Positions 12,395-18,665 of a stretch of DNA of 18,665 nucleotides are shown in pieces. The notes beneath the pieces were generated by a model. It did no database searches. It worked only from the letters and a program-made list of their open reading frames with translations, and had not been told where the DNA came from. The DNA comes from Fimenecus sp045611635 (GTDB taxonomy: Bacteria; Bacillota; Clostridia; Oscillospirales; Acutalibacteraceae). A program made the position numbers and the translations under genes. Each line of letters begins with the position of its first letter. The first letter of the stretch is position 1. The DNA lies in contig JAZKXL010000097.1 of assembly GCA_045611635.1 (NCBI GenBank), positions 1 to 18,665 on the forward strand. The letters are read 5' to 3'.

Positions 12395-15145
12395 ATGAAA
12401 AAGAAAATCCTTAAATACATAAGTGTTATTTTAACGGTTATTTTTGTTGTCACAATGTTTGCGTCGTGCAAACCAAAAACACCTGAAGCGCCACAAACAC
12501 AACCTGTTGAAATAGTAGTTGATAATACAAACGCCAATGTTGTGTCGGCATATAATAAAGAGGGTGCATATACCCTTAACATTGATGCAGCAAATGAAAT
12601 TCACGATATAAGCGACTTGCTTTTTGGCGTATTTTTTGAAGACATCAACTTTGCAGCAGATGGCGGACTTTATGCCGAAATGGTGGCAAACCGTTCATTT
12701 GAATTTACTGATATTGCACAAGATGATGAATTTTATCGTTGGAACAGTGTAAATGATGCCGATATTTCAGTGAAAAACGATAAAGAAAACTCCTTAAATG
12801 AAAACAACCCTAATTATCTTGTAATTAAGGGCAAAAATGGTGCAACTTCAGGTATTGAAAATCGCGGATTTCTTGACGGAATGAGCATTGTTGACGGTAA
12901 AAATTATAAAGTATCTTTCTATGCAAAAACTCCTGAATCTTATAAAGGAAAAATCACTGTAAACCTTGCTGTTGATGGTGAAGCGGTGGCAACTAAAACA
13001 TTTAGCAGTGTAGGCAGTCAGTGGAGACAATATACCGCAACACTTACATCAACTGCAACTGCAAGCAAGGGTGTAACCTTGCAAGTGCTTACTGATGGTG
13101 GCGAAGTGTATTTTGATATGATTTCACTTTTCCCTGAAGATACATATAAAAATCGCGAAAACGGACTTCGTGCCGATATGTGCACACTTTTAGAGGAGTT
13201 ACAACCTAAATTCTTACGCTTCCCAGGTGGTTGTGTAATTGAGGGTTATGATATAAATTCAGCATATAACTGGAAAGATTCTATTGGTGTTGGTAACGAC
13301 GGACTTCCACTTTTTTTTAACGGTAAATATGGTGATGTTGCGGCTCGTAGTCAAGGCGTAAGCATTTGGACAAACTTTTCAATTACTGACGACCTTTTTC
13401 CAAGTTTCTTCTCTTATGGACTTGGTTTTTATGAATACTTCCAACTTGCTGAAGATATTGGAGCAATTGGTGTGCCGGTGTTAAACTGTGGTCTTTACTG
13501 TCAAGCTCGTGGCAAAGGTCCTGTGGCTCTTGAAAGTGATGAGTTTAAGCAATATGTTCAAGATATGCTTGATTTAGTAGAGTTTTGTCGTGGCGGAACA
13601 AATACAACTTGGGGAAAAGTTCGTGCATCATTGGGACATCCTGAGCCATTTGAACTTAAATATATTTGTATTGGTAACGAAAACTGGGGACAAGATTATT
13701 TTGTAAGATATTCCGCATTTCTTGAAGCGTTCAATAAAGCAAAGGAAGAAAATCCTGAACTTTATGAGGGACTTGAACTTATTTATTCAGCAGGTACTGA
13801 TGATGGCACAAGCGGTGCTGATTACCTTGCATCTTATGAATATGCACAAAAAGAACTCAATAAAATGAACTCAACAAATGCAAAGGATTTTGCAGGTGCA
13901 ACTGACCATCATTACTACAATGACCCACAATGGTTTTATGAAAATGCAGATTATTATGATGAAAAGAATTATCCAAGAAATGTAGCTAATATGACCGATA
14001 CTAAATATGGCGGTGCTATCAATGTTTTTGTTGGTGAGTATGCATCTTGGAGCAATACTCTTAATTCCGCACTTAGTGAAGCTGCATATATGACAGGGCT
14101 TGAGCGAAATGGTGATATTATTACAATGGCTGCTTATGCACCACTTTTCAGTAGTATAACTGCTCGTCATTGGTCACCAAATCTTATTTGGTTTAACAAT
14201 AGCACCTCAATGGGCTCAATTAACTATCATGTTCAAAAATTGTTCTCATTAAATCAGGGCTCAGCGGTGCTTAAACATACATTTGAGGGTGCAAAAGTAG
14301 CACAACAAAACTTAAAAGGTATGGTTGGCGTTGGTACTTGGTACACTTCAGCAAAGTTTGACAATATTGTTGTTAAAAACTTAAATACAGGTGAAGTTAT
14401 CAGCGGAGATGCATCTAAAAAGTCTAATTGGACTTTCCCAACTGATGGTGAATGGAAATTCAAAAAGGGTGCAATCACTAACACCACAACTGAAATGGCG
14501 TATTCAAACACAGGTAGCGTTGCATATTTCGGTGATATCTCATGGGAAAACTACAGCTTTACGGTTGAAGCAACAAAACTTGAAGGTGAAGAGGGCTTCC
14601 TTATTCCGTTTGCAGTGCAAGATGCAAAGAACAACTACTTTTGGAATATTGGCGGTTGGGGAAATACGGTTTCAGCATTACAGTGCATTGAAAATGATGT
14701 TAAAACCGATAAAATTATAGGCACTGTTAAAGATTGTGTAATTGAAACAGGCAAAACATATAAAATTACTGTTGAGGTTTCAGGCGACAATGTAAAGGGA
14801 TATATTGATGGTAAACTTTATTTTGATTACAACTGTGGCGCTGAAGCCGAGGCAAAGGCATATACAGTGGTAAGTAATGATGATAATGGTGATATTATTA
14901 TCAAACTTGTTAATGTTACTGAAAAGGCAAGTACAGTTGCGGTTAAAATTGATAATGCCAATATAGGTCCTGAAGGGGTTATTAATCAAGTAGCGGGTAA
15001 CTCGCTTGATAACGATAATATTTTTGGCGGAGACCCTAATACACATGTTACAATGAAAGAGTTTACTCTTAATGGATTTAGTAATGAGTTTAACTACACA
15101 ATGCCTGCATACTCAGTAACATCAATTCGTTTGAAAACGAATTGA
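12395..15145 (+). CDS. GH51 alpha-L-arabinofuranosidase, surface lipoprotein
   Basis: This 916-residue enzyme is predicted to release terminal arabinofuranose from arabinan or arabinoxylan at the cell surface. The signal peptide has KKK, a hydrophobic run (about 8-23) and a lipobox ending at Cys25 (MFASC). The GH51 module starts near 60. A beta-sandwich carbohydrate-binding-like segment (about 115-247) is inserted before the barrel. The barrel shows KFLRFPGGC (272-280), acid/base Glu429 in IGNENWG and nucleophile Glu548 in FVGEYASW. A second insertion (about 640-860), rich in Trp and Gly and ending KGYIDGKLYFDY, looks like a concanavalin-like (DUF1080-type) sandwich. The last 55 residues return to the GH51 C-terminal sheet. 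Length far exceeds the roughly 500 residues of simple GH51 enzymes. Gene 12395 is monocistronic. Confidence 0.92.
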   Translation: MKKKILKYISVILTVIFVVTMFASCKPKTPEAPQTQPVEIVVDNTNANVVSAYNKEGAYTLNIDAANEIHDISDLLFGVFFEDINFAADGGLYAEMVANRSFEFTDIAQDDEFYRWNSVNDADISVKNDKENSLNENNPNYLVIKGKNGATSGIENRGFLDGMSIVDGKNYKVSFYAKTPESYKGKITVNLAVDGEAVATKTFSSVGSQWRQYTATLTSTATASKGVTLQVLTDGGEVYFDMISLFPEDTYKNRENGLRADMCTLLEELQPKFLRFPGGCVIEGYDINSAYNWKDSIGVGNDGLPLFFNGKYGDVAARSQGVSIWTNFSITDDLFPSFFSYGLGFYEYFQLAEDIGAIGVPVLNCGLYCQARGKGPVALESDEFKQYVQDMLDLVEFCRGGTNTTWGKVRASLGHPEPFELKYICIGNENWGQDYFVRYSAFLEAFNKAKEENPELYEGLELIYSAGTDDGTSGADYLASYEYAQKELNKMNSTNAKDFAGATDHHYYNDPQWFYENADYYDEKNYPRNVANMTDTKYGGAINVFVGEYASWSNTLNSALSEAAYMTGLERNGDIITMAAYAPLFSSITARHWSPNLIWFNNSTSMGSINYHVQKLFSLNQGSAVLKHTFEGAKVAQQNLKGMVGVGTWYTSAKFDNIVVKNLNTGEVISGDASKKSNWTFPTDGEWKFKKGAITNTTTEMAYSNTGSVAYFGDISWENYSFTVEATKLEGEEGFLIPFAVQDAKNNYFWNIGGWGNTVSALQCIENDVKTDKIIGTVKDCVIETGKTYKITVEVSGDNVKGYIDGKLYFDYNCGAEAEAKAYTVVSNDDNGDIIIKLVNVTEKASTVAVKIDNANIGPEGVINQVAGNSLDNDNIFGGDPNTHVTMKEFTLNGFSNEFNYTMPAYSVTSIRLKTN

Positions 15146-15185
15146 AACGCAAAATAAAAAGTGCAAAATGATTATATAATATAAA

Positions 15186-15216
15186 AAAGAGTACGGATAT
15201 TTGTTCCGTACTCTTT
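15186..15216. terminator. Bidirectional terminator between GH51 and the metallophosphoesterase
   Basis: A perfect 12-bp stem, AAAGAGTACGGA (15186-15197) against TCCGTACTCTTT (15205-15216), has a 7-base loop. On the plus strand it is followed by TTTAATTTTT and on the minus strand by a six-T run. It overlaps the stop codon of the minus-strand gene. Confidence 0.92.
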
Positions 15217-16075
15217 AATTTTTCTCTAATGTTACAATTATCAATTCGGGTGGGTTGTTTATCCTCAATGGGATTATACTGTCACCTAGACCGCGACTTA
15301 CTACCATAGTAGCATCATTTGTTGCATAAAAAAGTCCGGCATCAAATGTAGGAAAAAATCCTTGATGTGGTGCAATAACGCCACCAATAAATGGTAATCT
15401 TACTTGTCCACCATGAGCGTGACCTGAAAAAATTACATTCATTTCGTTTTCAACATACACTTCAAAAAGTTCAGGTCTATGTGACAAAAGAATTTTAAAA
15501 TGCTCGTTGTTGCAGTATTTCTCAAGCCGTTTGTGCATATATTCAGCACTGTCTTTAGCCGCTTTATAGTCAGGGTCATCAACACCAATTAACTGAATTG
15601 CACTTTCGCCCTTTTCAATAATTACATCTCTATTATGTAAAACAATAACATTTTCATTGAGTTCTACATTGTCAATTTCATCTTCAACTTTGACTCTTGC
15701 TTCGTGGTTTCCTGTTACATAATATACAGGTGCAATTTTTGACGCATTATTTACGAAATCACGGGCTATTTGCACATTAGTTTTTCTTGAATCAACAATA
15801 TCTCCCGTAACTACAATTATATCAGGTGAAGCGTTTTCTATTGCAAAAAGCAAATCTTTATTGTTTTCACCAAATTCTGCATTGTGCAAGTCTGAAACCT
15901 GAACGATTTTGTAACCTTGAAAATCGTCAGGCAAAGTTTCGCATTTTATTGTGATTTTGTTAATTTGGATATGTTGATTTTGATAAATATTCCAACTGAG
16001 AAATACAATAGCGATACAAAATAAACATAAAATAAAAATTTTAAGTTTTTTCAATGATTTTAATTTTTGCTTCAT
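15215..16075 (-). CDS. Membrane-anchored metallophosphoesterase (YkuE/YaeI-like)
   Basis: This 286-residue calcineurin-type phosphoesterase has an N-terminal anchor: a lysine-rich start and hydrophobic residues about 12-28. The catalytic domain is therefore probably outside or at the membrane face. The two-metal motifs are all present: Asp62 and His64 in VSDLHN, Asp92 in TGDIVDS, Asn123 and His124 in TGNHEA, His199 in LLSHRPE, and His219 and His221 in SGHAHGGQ. Relatives include YkuE and YaeI, which hydrolyse UDP-diacylglucosamine-like lipids or phosphoesters. The substrate here is unknown. It lies 31 bases downstream of the GH89 gene, with a dispersed repeat in the gap and no good ribosome binding site before the ATG. 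Confidence 0.9.
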   Translation of the reverse strand: MKQKLKSLKKLKIFILCLFCIAIVFLSWNIYQNQHIQINKITIKCETLPDDFQGYKIVQVSDLHNAEFGENNKDLLFAIENASPDIIVVTGDIVDSRKTNVQIARDFVNNASKIAPVYYVTGNHEARVKVEDEIDNVELNENVIVLHNRDVIIEKGESAIQLIGVDDPDYKAAKDSAEYMHKRLEKYCNNEHFKILLSHRPELFEVYVENEMNVIFSGHAHGGQVRLPFIGGVIAPHQGFFPTFDAGLFYATNDATMVVSRGLGDSIIPLRINNPPELIIVTLEKN

Positions 16076-16087
16076 ATTATTACTTTG

Positions 16088-16116
16088 CGTTTTCCACTTT
16101 CCGTTTTCAACTTAAT
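16088..16116 (+). repeat. Dispersed pyrimidine-rich repeat, copy 2
   Basis: This unit begins CGTTTTCCACTTTCC and ends AACTTAAT, matching 12253-12281 at 26 of 29 positions. It fills most of the gap between two minus-strand genes and runs 10 bases into the 3' end of the GH89 gene, including its stop. On the minus strand it contributes purine-rich GGAAAGTGGAAAA before the metallophosphoesterase start. Confidence 0.65.
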
Positions 16117-18602
16117 ATTTGTTTGCTAAGCGCTTTCAAACTATCTTCACGGACTTTCTTGGTGTAAGTTGTGTCTTGAAGCACCCAGTCCCATTCAATC
16201 TTAAACCAGTCAATTTCTTGTGGCTTGCCACCGTCCATTTCAACCTTGACCTGTTCAATAAGTTTTTCCCATCTCATTTTATAGAATGAGTTTATAAGGT
16301 CACCCATTTGACGGTGAGCGTAATCGTGAAGATTACCCTTGTCCGCAAGAAGTCGGCAATACCAAGTTGTAATAAGCGCCTTTGCATTAATGGTATAAAG
16401 CTCTTTTGTAAAATCGTCTAATTTTTCAGTGTATTCGCATACAGGAGCAATATATGAACTAAATGAAAAATCTTTACAGTTAAGAAGCACTCTATCAAGT
16501 AAATCCGCGTTTTTCATAAGTTGTTCACTGTGCTCCATAAATGCAAAATAATCTTTTGATTTATATGCGGATGCACATTTTTTTGCAAGCTTTGAAAGTT
16601 TGTTGACAAGTGATTGTCTTAATAAATCAATTGCATCATGAATGTAACATTCATTGTGCTTGAATTTGTCATAATCCGCAAGAAAAAGTTTAACCGCTTT
16701 ATCAAATTCATCTCTAGAATATGGTAATTTTACAACACCGCGTGCGGTAAATAATTTAGTTTCAGGGTCCAAAGGTCTTCTACAAAACATACTTTCTGTT
16801 GCACCAAAACTTAAAGCACCTGTGTCGTTACCGTAAGCAGTTTTAAGAAGTATTTCCATTGCATTAGCAATATTATCATTCTTTTTACCGTAACGACGAA
16901 TTGCATAATTTTGCACCCAGTCGTTAATGTTATCAATGTTTTCCCAAGTTAAAGAGAAAAACAAATCAGTAACAATAGGATTCACATTCACACTTTCAGC
17001 GGTCAATGCAAGTCCCTTGAAATTAGAGCGGGCTGATGTAGATTTAACATCTTTTAAAAGCGATGGCAAATCACCAAAAAGTCCGTGCCTGCCACCAAAA
17101 TTATTAAGAAGTCCGAAAAGCACATTACCATACTTTGCCATTCGTGACATATTGTTAGCGTTGTGATTTATTTTTTCAGCATTAAGGTCAAGCATAAGAA
17201 TATGCTTGTCACGATATTGTTTAACGGATTTAGTGAAAAGGGGAGTAGGATTCATAGCCCAACATTGTACTACCCACATAGCATCCTTGTCAAAAGAGAG
17301 CATACTATCCATTACATTACTAAAACTTTCTTTTGCACTTTTCTTGTTAAGCTTTCCACCCTCGTGACAAACATCACCAGCATAAAAATGAGTAATATCA
17401 CCGAAAACCTCTTTTTGACATTCATAGAAAAGTTTTGCATATTTAACATAATGTGCACTGTCAGGGCTAACAATTAAAGGTCTTTCAATACCTTTCCACT
17501 TGCCTTGCTCAATAACCGGTACATCACGGTCTTTCTTTTGTATATCTCGTGGCACAATTCCTGTATATGCCTGAAGTACAATGTTCATGCCAAGCACTTG
17601 CATTCTACGGTGATTTTCATGTGCTAACTCACACTTTTCATAGAAGAAATCATCATGAATAGGACCACCAATAGAGCAAATATTGCTCATGTAAAACCAA
17701 GCGTAATATGCAGGTCCTACAAGAAAATTCTTGATTTCGCGGTGTCGGTAACCAAGCTTAGTTAAAAATCTTCGGTAAACCTCTTCCATACCAAGAATGT
17801 CAAGTACAAGATTAACGCCATTCATGGCTAAAAAGTCTATTTCCTTTTGCCACTCATCTTTGCCCCAAAAAGCCATTGAATATGAGTGTGTGCAGTAGTT
17901 GTAGGCATAACGATATTTGCACTCAGTTTTACGGTCAATTTTACCGTTTACTTGAGGTAAATTATGTGGTAAATTTACTTGCTTTCCAAAACGTGAAATG
18001 TGACAATTGCACACATCCTTAAGATAACAATTAAACGCACTCGCAAGACCTACACCACTGTTAGATGTAAGCAATATTTTGCCACGAAGACTAGCAACTG
18101 AAAAGTAATCATCTTTTAGTCTGCGGTCAAGTCGCAAATCAAATTGTTCTACGTAATTTTCACCAATTGTTCTACTAATAATACCCCTAACGTCATCTAA
18201 AATCTCATCATCAGTAACGTTTTTTGCATAAGGTGTTTTTTGAAAGATTTCCGGCTCACGAAAAGCCACTTTTTTAGCAGGAAAAGAGCAGTCCTCACCA
18301 AGAATTTCAATGTTGTTGATAGTTGGTCTTGCACCGCTGTAGTATTTGATAAAAATACGAATATATCTTGCAATTTTAGGGCTCTTGTATTTTTTATAAA
18401 AATTAACGCCATCAAGACTAGATAAAACTGTAAAATCAACATCAGTATTTTCAGGAAAAACCACAATAACGTCATGCACACTCATGTTTTTTGGAAAAGC
18501 TAAATCAATAAAGCATGGGTATGTATCGTATGAAAATAAAGGTATTGAATTTTTGTCAGCTTCACCGCTGGCATTAAGAATTTCGTAGTTAAGTAACTCC
18601 AC
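16107..18602 (-). CDS. GH89 alpha-N-acetylglucosaminidase
   Basis: This 831-residue glycoside hydrolase is predicted to remove alpha-linked terminal GlcNAc, as on some mucins and heparan-type glycans. Numbered from GTG 18602, residues about 10-103 look like a discoidin (F5/8 type C) sandwich. The NAGLU N-terminal domain follows (SGVGLASAFNCYLKD). The barrel has YNYCTHSYSMAFWGKDEW, the likely acid Glu414 in GDVCHEGGK and the likely nucleophile Glu536 in LTAESVNVNP. A helical C-terminal domain covers about 560-831. The frame is open upstream to GTG 18662, which would add 20 hydrophobic residues. GTG 18602 is preferred because GGTGA lies 5 bases before it and the upstream stretch holds an extended -10 element. 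With this start there is no signal peptide. The true start is uncertain. Confidence 0.88.
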   Translation of the reverse strand: MELLNYEILNASGEADKNSIPLFSYDTYPCFIDLAFPKNMSVHDVIVVFPENTDVDFTVLSSLDGVNFYKKYKSPKIARYIRIFIKYYSGARPTINNIEILGEDCSFPAKKVAFREPEIFQKTPYAKNVTDDEILDDVRGIISRTIGENYVEQFDLRLDRRLKDDYFSVASLRGKILLTSNSGVGLASAFNCYLKDVCNCHISRFGKQVNLPHNLPQVNGKIDRKTECKYRYAYNYCTHSYSMAFWGKDEWQKEIDFLAMNGVNLVLDILGMEEVYRRFLTKLGYRHREIKNFLVGPAYYAWFYMSNICSIGGPIHDDFFYEKCELAHENHRRMQVLGMNIVLQAYTGIVPRDIQKKDRDVPVIEQGKWKGIERPLIVSPDSAHYVKYAKLFYECQKEVFGDITHFYAGDVCHEGGKLNKKSAKESFSNVMDSMLSFDKDAMWVVQCWAMNPTPLFTKSVKQYRDKHILMLDLNAEKINHNANNMSRMAKYGNVLFGLLNNFGGRHGLFGDLPSLLKDVKSTSARSNFKGLALTAESVNVNPIVTDLFFSLTWENIDNINDWVQNYAIRRYGKKNDNIANAMEILLKTAYGNDTGALSFGATESMFCRRPLDPETKLFTARGVVKLPYSRDEFDKAVKLFLADYDKFKHNECYIHDAIDLLRQSLVNKLSKLAKKCASAYKSKDYFAFMEHSEQLMKNADLLDRVLLNCKDFSFSSYIAPVCEYTEKLDDFTKELYTINAKALITTWYCRLLADKGNLHDYAHRQMGDLINSFYKMRWEKLIEQVKVEMDGGKPQEIDWFKIEWDWVLQDTTYTKKVREDSLKALSKQILS

Positions 18603-18640
18603 TTGTATCACCAAAAGTAAAAATAATAAATAACATATAA

Positions 18641-18650
18641 AATATAGCAC
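18641..18650 (-). promoter_or_regulatory. Partial promoter (extended -10) for the GH89 gene
   Basis: On the minus strand GTGCTATATT contains an extended -10 (TG, one base, TATATT at 18646-18641). The -35 would fall at about 18664-18669, beyond the window edge, so only its last two bases (CT) can be read. The predicted start is near 18634. Confidence 0.45.
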
Positions 18651-18665
18651 AAAAAACACCAAAAG

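Noticed and set aside
13871..14170. Open frames on the minus strand within the GH51 gene and similar antisense frames elsewhere
   Set aside because: They are out-of-frame shadows of well-supported genes and lack start signals.

Overview
The window looks like a chromosomal segment of an AT-rich, spore-forming anaerobic Firmicute (Clostridia, plausibly a gut or rumen Oscillospirales/Ruminococcaceae-type organism). This rests on a SpoIID gene, an rpmA whose L27 product has the Firmicutes N-terminal extension together with its Prp protease, a clostridial 2[4Fe-4S] ferredoxin, a RicT homologue beside holB, strong AAGGAGG-type ribosome binding sites, near-consensus sigma-A promoters, and glycoside hydrolases for plant arabinan and host-type alpha-GlcNAc glycans. 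No tRNA, rRNA, CRISPR array, prophage or insertion sequence was seen.

Layout. 1-916: 3' end of rplU, prp and rpmA, closed by a strong terminator. 927-2185: an AlaA-type aminotransferase with its own terminator. 2189-3172 (minus): spoIID. 3193-8385 (plus): one apparent transcription unit starting at a good promoter: citrate synthase, an unrecognised eight-helix membrane protein, an AEC-family carrier, holB (delta prime) and ricT. 8394-8673: ferredoxin with its own promoter and a terminator shared with the convergent hslO. 8682-10682 (minus): yerC-type TrpR-like regulator, methyltransferase and hslO, joined by ATGA overlaps behind a promoter that carries a 32-bp near-perfect inverted repeat. 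10690-12065 (minus): a Fur-family regulator and a His-rich metal permease, also ATGA-coupled, behind a perfect-consensus promoter overlapped by an inverted repeat. 12066-12333: a gene-free island of imperfect hairpins and dispersed repeats. 12334-15216: a GH51 arabinofuranosidase lipoprotein with a consensus promoter and a terminator. 15215-18665 (minus): a GH89 alpha-N-acetylglucosaminidase, then a membrane-anchored metallophosphoesterase.

How the parts work together. Most genes are conserved housekeeping: ribosome, clamp loader, redox chaperone, sporulation. The likely novelty is regulatory and contextual: two unreported-looking operators placed on promoters of DNA-binding regulators, an unknown membrane protein between citrate synthase and an organic-anion-type carrier, and a small family of hairpin repeats, one copy of which appears to serve as the terminator of alaA. 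I found no clear new multi-gene defence or mobile system. Residue counts and hairpins were worked out by hand, and family assignments are from memory of the families, not from searches.
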